A program made the position numbers and the translations under genes. 64,000 bases of DNA from Bdellovibrio sp. GT3. GTDB taxonomy: Bacteria > Bdellovibrionota > Bdellovibrionia > Bdellovibrionales > Bdellovibrionaceae. Shown piece by piece: positions 57,369-64,000 of the stretch (within the stretch, counting starts at the first letter, position 1; each line of letters opens with the position of its first letter). The stretch lies in contig NZ_JBBNAD010000006.1 in NCBI RefSeq assembly GCF_037996765.1, positions 248,001 through 312,000 of the forward strand. Reading direction: 5' to 3'. The notes beneath the pieces are model-generated. The model did not search any database, had not been told where the DNA came from, and worked only from the letters and a program-made list of their open reading frames with translations.

Positions 57369-58285
57369 TTAAATAAAAAATCCGGCTTTTTTGGAAAGGG
57401 AAAATTCTTTTTTGTTCTTATAGTGTTTCCAAGTCATTGAGATGTCCTGGTGTCCCAAAAATATTGAAATGTCTTCTAACTTAAAACCCTTTACGAGCAT
57501 CAAATCGGTGAAGCCTTTTCGTTATAACACTCTATTTTTCCTTCAAAGATTCTTTTTAAAGTTTTATTGAGCGGCCTCTTAAAACTCATCGACTTAATTA
57601 ACTTAGCAACCATTTTTTGCTCATCGAACGTAATTGGAATCGGCTTCCAGCATAATTCATCATCGAGCAAAGGTTTTTCCTGAAAGATCCATAAGACATC
57701 AACTTTATGGTCGTTATCGCGTTCAATTTTCCATGTTGATGAGTCTTTAAGGCGATCGATTTCTTTCGGCCTTAGGCCAAACCACAGACCTATAAACATC
57801 CAATTCCAATGAAACAATAGGTCTTCGTTTTCAAAAGTCGATTTTTTGTTTTTTAGATCATCCCACTTAATAGGATCTGCTGCCTTCTTCTTGCCAATAA
57901 GTTTTGAGCGTTTTCTATTAATAGACTTTAAAGTTGCTTGGGGAGTCGGAGGTAATGGCACAATGTAAGACGAAGTCTTCATTGCGTAGAAGTTCAGCCA
58001 AAGGTTCACCATCCAAGTCAACTTCTTGATATAGTCCTTACCCCACGCTTTGTCGCTATAGTATTTGTAGAATTTATCTTTCTTCGCACAGAAGTCTTTG
58101 GGATCTAAAGCTAAATGCGTAATCATCTCCTTTACAATTACCCACTGCTTTTCGACGTTATTTAATCTCTCGTCGTTGCCCTCGTATTTTGAACGCAGAT
58201 CGCTTTCAAACTCATTCACGAGAATTTCGGGAAGATAAGCTGACTTTGATTCCTTTTCATCAGCAATGCGCTTTGCTGATGCCAC
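57369..58285 (-). pseudogene. Tyrosine integrase, frameshifted before its catalytic C-terminus
   Basis: From GTG 58285 the main frame gives 261 residues with a SAM-like domain and catalytic-box Arg172 (FIGLWFGLRPKEIDRLK), and then stops at 57500. The missing end is encoded in another frame at about 57369-57520: RKGFTDLMLVKG, LEDISIFLGHQDISMTWKHY, with the His/Trp and Tyr nucleophile region. So one base was lost or gained near TATAACGAAAAGG. Upstream, another frame (58286-58345) reads EEADARAKQLNLQRK, typical of integrase N-termini, hinting at a second lesion. Sequencing error cannot be excluded. Confidence 0.8.
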
Positions 58286-58345
58286 AATTTTTTTGCTTTC
58301 GATTTTCTTTGCAAGTTGAGCTGTTTCGCACGAGCATCAGCTTCT

Positions 58346-58398
58346 TCGTTTTTTAATCGACCGAAAAATAAAAAACCCGATCTTTTGGATCGGGTTTT
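58346..58398 (+). repeat. Right 53-bp direct repeat (attachment-site candidate)
   Basis: Perfect copy of 49832-49884. The homology nearly resumes as TATTCAAAAAT (58401-58411), which ends one base from the tRNA-Glu 3' end. It borders the integrase pseudogene. Confidence 0.85.
58371..58398 (-). terminator. Terminator of the tRNA-Lys/tRNA-Glu operon, inside the right repeat
   Basis: On the minus strand ACCCGATC and GATCGGGT (58375-58382 with 58388-58395) pair over five bases and are followed by a T-run. It starts about 15 bases after the tRNA-Glu CCA end. Confidence 0.85.
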
Positions 58399-58412
58399 AA
58401 TATTCAAAAATT

Positions 58413-58488
58413 TGGCGTTCCCAAGGGGATTTGAACCCCTGTATCCTCCGTGAAAGGGAGGTGTCCTAGGCCCCTAGACGATGGGAAC
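58413..58488 (-). tRNA. tRNA-Glu (anticodon TTC)
   Basis: A 76-base cloverleaf: acceptor GTTCCC with GGGAAC, D-arm CGTCTAGGGG, anticodon loop CTTTCAC, T-arm GGGGTTCAAATCCCC, and an encoded CCA. It is second in a two-tRNA transcript, 29 bases after tRNA-Lys. Its downstream terminator was the island's target. Confidence 0.96.
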
Positions 58489-58517
58489 GTACTAGGAAAA
58501 ATCAAAAGAACAAAAAA

Positions 58518-58593
58518 TGGTGGCTCGCGATGGATTCGAACCATCGACCCTTTCATTAAAAGTGAAATGCTCTACCAGCTGAGCTAGCGAACC
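58518..58593 (-). tRNA. tRNA-Lys (anticodon TTT)
   Basis: A 76-base cloverleaf: acceptor GGTTCGC with GCGAGCC (one G-T pair), anticodon loop CTTTTAA, T-arm GATGGTTCGAATCCATC, and an encoded CCA. First gene of the tRNA pair. Confidence 0.96.
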
Positions 58594-58790
58594 ACTTTGT
58601 CCGTTTGAGGAAGTGCTAATTTGTTCTAAGAGGGGGTCAAAGTCAATACGAAATCTTGCAGATTTTTAAATTTTTTATGAAGTTTTTTGAGGTGCGGCAA
58701 AGGTTTGCATAAGATCTCAGCAAACCCGCATGGAATGTAGCTAACCTCGCAATAACACGGCAAAAAAAGATGAAATTTTAGGCAAACTTT

Positions 58791-59507
58791 TCAAGCTTCT
58801 TGGTTGTTTACAAACTCATTTAGCGCTTTCGCCAACTCATTTGGTTTTTCCAGCGGCACATAGTGCCCACAATTCTCAAGAATCAACATTTTCGAGCGCG
58901 GCACATCCTCGTGCAAGCTCTGCAAAGCCGGCAATCGCACCACCTGATCGTCCTTGCCAGCCACAATCAGCACGGGAAAGGACAATTGGGCCACCTTGTC
59001 TGACAGATTTTGACGGTGCAAAGTCGCGTGCATCTGAGTGATGTACATTTCTGACGTATAGGACCGACTCATTTCCACTATTGTCTGCACTACGTGGGGA
59101 TTTTGCGCCGATGAGGAATGAATAAAGCGCAGGGCTTCTTTTTCATTCATCCCTTTATATTGAACATTGGCCAGCATACCAGCAAGTTTCAACCGCGACG
59201 CCTGCTCACGCTCGCTTAAGGCCCCCACATTGACCGCCACCAAGGTCAACGAAACCACACGTTCTGGAAACTGAGTCGCAAATAACTGAGCGATATAACC
59301 GCCCATGGAAAAGCCCACGATATGAAATCTGGGAGAGTCCATTTTTTCAAGTTGCCCCACCATATCCTGCAGGGACTTACAGTGCTTAAAGTCAACAAGG
59401 TGAACCTCGCCTTCAAGATGCAAACTCTTTTGCACCTCGCCCCACAACCTTGGATCACAAAGGAATCCAGGCAACATCACTACGGGAAAATTTTGACTAT
59501 TATTCAC
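58791..59507 (-). CDS. Alpha/beta hydrolase
   Basis: 238 residues from GTG 59507 with GGGGAGG upstream. Oxyanion segment VVMLPGFLCDPRLWG, nucleophile elbow GFSMGG, catalytic Asp in VAGKDDQVV and His in ENCGHYVPLEKP. Resembles the small-substrate esterases of the BioH/MenH branch. Substrate unknown. Divergent from the YiiX-like gene. Confidence 0.9.
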   Translation of the reverse strand: MNNSQNFPVVMLPGFLCDPRLWGEVQKSLHLEGEVHLVDFKHCKSLQDMVGQLEKMDSPRFHIVGFSMGGYIAQLFATQFPERVVSLTLVAVNVGALSEREQASRLKLAGMLANVQYKGMNEKEALRFIHSSSAQNPHVVQTIVEMSRSYTSEMYITQMHATLHRQNLSDKVAQLSFPVLIVAGKDDQVVRLPALQSLHEDVPRSKMLILENCGHYVPLEKPNELAKALNEFVNNQEA

Positions 59508-59579
59508 TGCAGCCTCCCCTCACGCATTTTAGTCAGAAACACTTTGACTGTACACTTTCAAAAGAGCAAAAAATCACTC

Positions 59580-60080
59580 ATGCGCGCTATGAGCTTGTTC
59601 CCGGCTATATTGTCTTTCTTTTTGCTTTCACAAGCCGGGGCCGTCACGCGCATTGCTTTTCTTGAGACGGTCAATTCCCGCGGTGAACGTGTGGAGTACG
59701 AACCGGGCGCCAGGTTTTCTCACACAGCAATTCAGTTCGATGAACTTGGCGATCAATGGTTGAATGCTTATCCCGGTGAAGGCGTCGCCATTATTTCCGA
59801 AGAGCGCCTGAAACAACACGGCATGATCACCGAGATCATCGAGATTCCGCAGGAGCTTTTCCTTTCCCAGGTGAGTCCGTACCTGGGTTTGCCATTTGAT
59901 TTTTGGTATTCATGGGATGGCGATGCCATCTACTGCACGGAACTGATCGGAAAACTATTGAATGTTCCAACTCATCCGATGATCTTCAATAAGAAGGTCT
60001 GGCCAAAAAACTATTGGGACTTGGATGGGACGCCGGGGCTTTCCCCCGACAGTCTGTACCGCTGGGCCTTGCAGCAATAA
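59580..60080 (+). CDS. YiiX/YebB-like NlpC/P60 secreted protein
   Basis: 166 residues from ATG 59580 (a second ATG is at 59589); the frame is open further upstream but lacks a plausible start there. Signal peptide (MSLFPAILSFFLLSQAGA). FSHTAIQF supplies a His and YCTELIGKLL a Cys, the permuted papain-like catalytic pattern of the YiiX/DUF830 group. The activity may be on cell-wall peptides or lipids; that is not known. Confidence 0.75.
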   Translation: MRAMSLFPAILSFFLLSQAGAVTRIAFLETVNSRGERVEYEPGARFSHTAIQFDELGDQWLNAYPGEGVAIISEERLKQHGMITEIIEIPQELFLSQVSPYLGLPFDFWYSWDGDAIYCTELIGKLLNVPTHPMIFNKKVWPKNYWDLDGTPGLSPDSLYRWALQQ

Positions 60081-60083
60081 CTG

Positions 60084-63000
60084 TTAATAGCCTCTGAAGA
60101 AAATCGGCACATTTTGCAAAAGCGCCACTGCATTCGAACAACCTGTATCAAGGGCGCCATAGCTTGCGCCCACATAATATGTTCCTGCCTGACCATAGCG
60201 TAGCGCTGTAAATGTATAGACGCGAGTGGAGCCCGAGCCTGTCAGACCACCGGCATAGACAGGAACCTGAGGCGCCTCCGATAAACAAGTGGCATCGGTA
60301 TAAACTTTCACTGTGGGCGTATTATTGAAACCCACTTGATTTCCGTATTGATCTGTTGCTCGCACCACGGCTTGTGCATTTCTTAAATTGACTCCCGCAA
60401 CACCGGTGTTGGCAGGATGAACCTGGAATGCCAGTTTCGCCGCTGGGCCCGCGGAAATATTAATCGTCAAATAACCCGAAGTCAGACCGCTGGCTTTTGC
60501 ACAAATCCGCAAATTGCTTATGACAGTATCGTAGCTGAGCCCACTGACCGTCAAAACTCCCGACGCAGGTGAGAAGTCACCCTCGCCCGATAAATTTCCT
60601 GAGGCGGCGGTCGTACAACCAGTATTGGTAAAGTCACCAATAGTCACAGTACCCGCATAGCTTGGTGTCAGATTTCCGTAGAAGTCCTGAACTTCAATCA
60701 CTGGATCGGGATTAAAAGTAACACCAGCCTGCACGGTTCCCGTCGGGCCGTCAGTGAATGCCAATTTATTCGGCGCACCCGGCGAAATAACAACGGCAGC
60801 GGAACATCCCGTAACTAAATTTCCATCCACAGATTGAGCCGCGCGCAGATATATTGTTCCAACTTTGGTGAAATTAGATCCCGTAAATGTTGTCACGCCG
60901 TCTGTGTTAAATCCCGTACCACTTAAAGTTCCGCCCGTAAAAGGCACTGTACATGCGGCATCTGCATAGGGGTTCACACCTGACACACCAGCAAAGATAT
61001 CCACAATCCCATTGGCATCCTGTGCAGCGATAACCGGCTGGGTTGCGAAGTTCTGCCCCGCAGTCGCGGTGCTAGAGGGTTCCGTGGTAAAGACCAAGTG
61101 CGTGGCCAGCTCGCCTCCGACTAAAATCTGCGACGAGCAGGCGCTGGTCAATCCTGCGGAGGACGCTCCAATGTAGATCACGCCGTTTGAAGAGTAACTG
61201 ACATCCTCGTAAAGAATGGCGCCATTCACGGCATTCATTGTTTGTGATAAAGTTCCGCCGGCCGCCGTTGTACAACTTGCATCCGTATAAGCAGCAAGAG
61301 TCACAGGCCCCGCGAAAGTTGCAACGATGTTATTACTTGCGTCCTGCGATACCAAAATTGGCTGAGCAGGAAGAACCGCATTTTTTCGAACTCTGTTGGT
61401 CGGCTGGCTGATAAATACAAGCTTGGTTCCCGCGGCGCCGGAAGTTGTGAACAAAACCACACCGTTGGTGGATATCGTCGCACCGGTATTACCATTGGTT
61501 CCACGACTGGCTGTCGCATTCGCTGTCGTATAAGTGTTGGCAGTGTTGTAGTAAACATAAACGTAGCCACCACCGCCACCGCCTGCGTTGGTTGAAGCAC
61601 CACTACCACCATTGGCAGTAATAGCACCGGTTCCTGTTATTGTACCGGCAGTCACCCAAAGACTTCCCCCAGCTCCGCCGCCGCCAGCAGTGAGTGTGCC
61701 GGGCATTCCATTGACAGCCAAGGTGCCATTAACAGTGAATGTGCCGGGCACGATGAAAATAATCGCACCGCCGCCCAAACCACCGGCACCCGAACCACCA
61801 TTACTACCGGCAAAACCCCACGTGTTTGCCTGCAACACATTTCCATATGCCGCACCACCGGTCGCTATCCCGCCGCCCACCGAGTTGGCGCCTCTGCCAC
61901 CATTACCTCCACCGGCACCGGAGTTGAATGAATTCGTCGGCGCGCCAGCCCCTGCGGTTCCGACTATATGACCTTTACCATTTGCATTAATAGAAGACGA
62001 CGCCGCGATATTAATAGAGCCCGCGGAAACTGTGTACCCGGAATTCAAGATGGAATTGCCACCCATCACAATAGTGCCAGATGAAGTTACATCAATATTC
62101 CCGGTCACCAGCAAATGACCATTTTGATTTAGTTGCGAACCGGATCCCGAAACCGCCACCGTACCTGGATAGATATCTCCATTGATGGTCATTTTGCATC
62201 CGTTATTGATAATAAGATTTCCGCCGTACATTCCGATTTCAGAACTGCTTACAGAAATCGCACCTGGAGTAACACACTCGATACCACCAGCACTGCCAGC
62301 AAACAAAACCGTCCCTACAGTCGCAACTGGAGTTCCACCAGTTCCCGCTGAGGCCGTTGCAGTTCCAGTGTAGTTGTTGGTTGTATACTTGACGTAAATA
62401 CGTCCGCCACCACCGCCACCGGCAAAACCTCCGCCACTGTTTGCACCGTTGGCGGTTAAACTTCCAGCACCGTTAATTGTGCCAACGATGAGCCACAGTG
62501 ATCCACCTGCACCCGCCCCATCATTTGTCGTGGAGCCAGCAGAACCATTGGTTGAAATATTACCACTCACCTGCAACGTTCCACTCACGGTCATCTTAAG
62601 AGCGCCACCGCCCCAGCCACCATATCCAGATAGATATCTTGCGCCACCAGATCCCATTTCAGATGGGTTCACTGCAGTGTCATAAGAAATACCATTTGAA
62701 CCTGCGGCACGACCTCCGGTTCCCCCGTGACCACCACCGCCTTGAGAAACCGCGGCACTGGGCCCAAGACCATCGCGAAAACCCAGAGCATCCAATGATA
62801 AAGTCGCACCACTGGAAATAGTGACATTGTTAAAACTGTATTCACCGGAATCCAATGTGGAAGAAACCGGAATAAACAAATCGTTGGTGCTGCCATTCAC
62901 GACAAGAATAGTTCCCAGTCCGCCACCACTAAGAAATCCCGTACCACCAGCAGCACTCAAAGAACCTGAATATGTATTCGTTGAAGCATAATTCAAGTAA

Positions 63001-64000
63001 ACCCGGCCGCCACCACCGCCACCACCAGAGGTGGTACCGGCAGAATTGCCTCCGACTGCGGTGATCGTGCCTGCGCCAGAAAAACTTCCGGCAAACAAAG
63101 ATATACTTCCACCCGAACCACCGCCATCATTACCTGTCGTTCCGTTGGTGCCTTTGGCAGTAATCGTACCGTTAATTACGAAGGCGCCCGTGGATATCAC
63201 ACGAATCGCGCCGCCACCGGCACCTGCCGTGCTGCCAAGATAATTTCCTCCGCCGGATCCGACAGTGACAGGATCCACAGCACGACCATAAGTGGTACCT
63301 GCCGCAGTCAAATCACTGTTGCGACCTCCAAGACCACCATGCCCGGCACCTGATTTCGAAGCACTATAGCCAGGTCCATTATTGAAAGCATATCCTGCGC
63401 CATCGGCGATGAACTTACTGGTTGCATCCAAGGTTATGTTTGCAGCTGAAAGATTGTAGCCGGTATATAAAACAGTCTCTGTGGTGAAGTTCACAACACC
63501 ATAATTCGTGACATTCAAATCACCAGTGGCTGTGACATTGCCTTTTAAAATCAAAGTTGAAGGCACTGAAGAACTGACTCCGGTAACTGTCACATTAGCC
63601 GGACTGTAATTACCAGTGATGGTCAACGTACAACCGTTGGTGACAGAGACATCACCTGCAGGGGTTGGCATTTCACTGGCATCAATAGGAAGGCTGATCG
63701 CCGAGTTACAAGCCAATGCACCACTCGTACTGACAAACAATAAGGTTCCCAATTGTGCCGCTGGAGTACCCTGAGTACCCCCGTTGACTGTTGCAGATCC
63801 AGAGAAGCTGTTTGTGCCATACTTAATATAAATACGACCGCCACCGCCGCCGCCACCACTGCCATTCCCATTGCCGCCGTTTGCTGAAATAGTACCATTA
63901 CCAGCCAAGACGTTCGCAATGATCCAAAGACTGCCCCCGGAACCGCCACCATCACCCGAAGTCCAAGCAGCAAAACCATTCGAAGACAAAGTTCCGTTCA
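60084..64000 (-). CDS. Giant glycine-rich surface protein with Ig-like C-terminus (5' partial)
   Basis: At least 1305 residues; the frame is still open at the window end, as the NGTLSSNG pattern continues upstream. From the N-terminal side, a glycine-rich beta repeat module appears four times (GSGGSLWIIANVLAGNGTI, GSGGSISLFAGSFSGAGTI, GAGGSLWLIVGTINGAGSL, GAGGSLWVTAGTITGTGAI), each followed by GGGGGGRIYIKY-type stretches, 200-280 residues apart. The last 445 residues hold four Ig-like repeats of about 110 residues, each beginning KLxFxxxP. Paired Cys occur in each Ig repeat. No autotransporter barrel or sorting motif is visible at the C-terminus (ends FFRGY). A surface adhesin or matrix protein is inferred. 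Confidence 0.8.
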   Translation of the reverse strand, partial: NGTLSSNGFAAWTSGDGGGSGGSLWIIANVLAGNGTISANGGNGNGSGGGGGGGRIYIKYGTNSFSGSATVNGGTQGTPAAQLGTLLFVSTSGALACNSAISLPIDASEMPTPAGDVSVTNGCTLTITGNYSPANVTVTGVSSSVPSTLILKGNVTATGDLNVTNYGVVNFTTETVLYTGYNLSAANITLDATSKFIADGAGYAFNNGPGYSASKSGAGHGGLGGRNSDLTAAGTTYGRAVDPVTVGSGGGNYLGSTAGAGGGAIRVISTGAFVINGTITAKGTNGTTGNDGGGSGGSISLFAGSFSGAGTITAVGGNSAGTTSGGGGGGGRVYLNYASTNTYSGSLSAAGGTGFLSGGGLGTILVVNGSTNDLFIPVSSTLDSGEYSFNNVTISSGATLSLDALGFRDGLGPSAAVSQGGGGHGGTGGRAAGSNGISYDTAVNPSEMGSGGARYLSGYGGWGGGALKMTVSGTLQVSGNISTNGSAGSTTNDGAGAGGSLWLIVGTINGAGSLTANGANSGGGFAGGGGGGRIYVKYTTNNYTGTATASAGTGGTPVATVGTVLFAGSAGGIECVTPGAISVSSSEIGMYGGNLIINNGCKMTINGDIYPGTVAVSGSGSQLNQNGHLLVTGNIDVTSSGTIVMGGNSILNSGYTVSAGSINIAASSSINANGKGHIVGTAGAGAPTNSFNSGAGGGNGGRGANSVGGGIATGGAAYGNVLQANTWGFAGSNGGSGAGGLGGGAIIFIVPGTFTVNGTLAVNGMPGTLTAGGGGAGGSLWVTAGTITGTGAITANGGSGASTNAGGGGGGYVYVYYNTANTYTTANATASRGTNGNTGATISTNGVVLFTTSGAAGTKLVFISQPTNRVRKNAVLPAQPILVSQDASNNIVATFAGPVTLAAYTDASCTTAAGGTLSQTMNAVNGAILYEDVSYSSNGVIYIGASSAGLTSACSSQILVGGELATHLVFTTEPSSTATAGQNFATQPVIAAQDANGIVDIFAGVSGVNPYADAACTVPFTGGTLSGTGFNTDGVTTFTGSNFTKVGTIYLRAAQSVDGNLVTGCSAAVVISPGAPNKLAFTDGPTGTVQAGVTFNPDPVIEVQDFYGNLTPSYAGTVTIGDFTNTGCTTAASGNLSGEGDFSPASGVLTVSGLSYDTVISNLRICAKASGLTSGYLTINISAGPAAKLAFQVHPANTGVAGVNLRNAQAVVRATDQYGNQVGFNNTPTVKVYTDATCLSEAPQVPVYAGGLTGSGSTRVYTFTALRYGQAGTYYVGASYGALDTGCSNAVALLQNVPIFFRGY

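Larger units (their letters stand above)
49832..58398. mobile_element. Integrative genomic island next to tRNA-Glu
   Basis: About 8.6 kb between perfect 53-bp direct repeats, visibly richer in A+T than the flanks, with a tyrosine integrase pseudogene at the right end beside the tRNA-Lys/tRNA-Glu operon. Cargo: small ORFs, a HEAT-like/Mrr-like nuclease pair, a six-zinc-ribbon nuclease, and a DUF4145 protein. The repeats sit in the tRNA terminator rather than in the tRNA body, so insertion restores a terminator on each side. With the integrase broken, the island is probably fixed unless helped in trans. Confidence 0.8.

Noticed and set aside
59322-59579. N-terminal extension of the YiiX-like gene
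   Set aside because: It would overlap the divergent hydrolase gene and hide a clear signal peptide that starts at 59580-59589.
61588-61971. Pro/Ala-rich plus-strand frames over the giant glycine-rich gene
   Set aside because: They are the expected mirror image of glycine-rich codons on the other strand.

Overview
The window looks like chromosome of a Bdellovibrio-type predatory bacterium (Bdellovibrionota). This rests on gene content, not a database match: a Myxococcus-like Agl/Glt gliding-type gene set, PilZ and chemotaxis proteins close to it, a lipid A operon with an oxidoreductase between lpxA and lpxB, and heptosyltransferases.

Layout. 1-5 kb: the tail of a Fis-type regulator, two overlapping GT9 glycosyltransferases, a double cyclic-nucleotide-binding protein and a small secreted protein. 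3.95-19.0 kb (minus strand): a long envelope cluster read as pgpH-like, ybeY, prfB (with a programmed frameshift), lolC/E, lolD, then bamA, skp, lpxA, gnnA-like, lpxB, lpxK, lpxL and a DUF3108 lipoprotein. 19.1-33 kb (plus strand): mazG, a 529-bp leader region, then an eleven-gene gliding/trans-envelope operon: vWA lipoprotein, GYF-PilZ fusion, TolQ/TolR-like motor, giant TPR protein, FHA-like/TonB-like protein, beta-barrel, second TPR protein and coiled-coil protein. It ends at a strong terminator. 33-36.3 kb: two tandem chemoreceptors. 36.3-49.7 kb: housekeeping genes (murJ, rpsT, holA, lptE, serine-pathway pair, purA) with PilZ, pirin, LysR, PAS/chemoreceptor-like, SDR and methyltransferase genes.

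49.8-58.4 kb is an A+T-rich genomic island bounded by a 53-bp perfect direct repeat. The repeat contains the Rho-independent terminator of a tRNA-Lys/tRNA-Glu operon. The island holds several tiny ORFs, two strong palindromes, a translationally coupled pair (HEAT-like helical protein plus Mrr-like nuclease), a six-zinc-ribbon protein with a central PD-(D/E)XK-type nuclease, a zinc-ribbon/DUF4145 protein, and a tyrosine integrase broken by a frameshift just before its catalytic His/Tyr segment. I read it as an immobilised defence-type island. The coupled pair is the best candidate for an undescribed system.

58.4-64 kb: the two tRNAs, an alpha/beta hydrolase, a YiiX-like secreted protein, and the 3' part of a giant glycine-rich, Ig-like surface protein that runs off the window end.

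The gliding operon, chemoreceptors and PilZ proteins suggest a c-di-GMP-tuned surface-motility module. The minus-strand envelope cluster joins lipid A synthesis, lipoprotein export and outer-membrane protein assembly.
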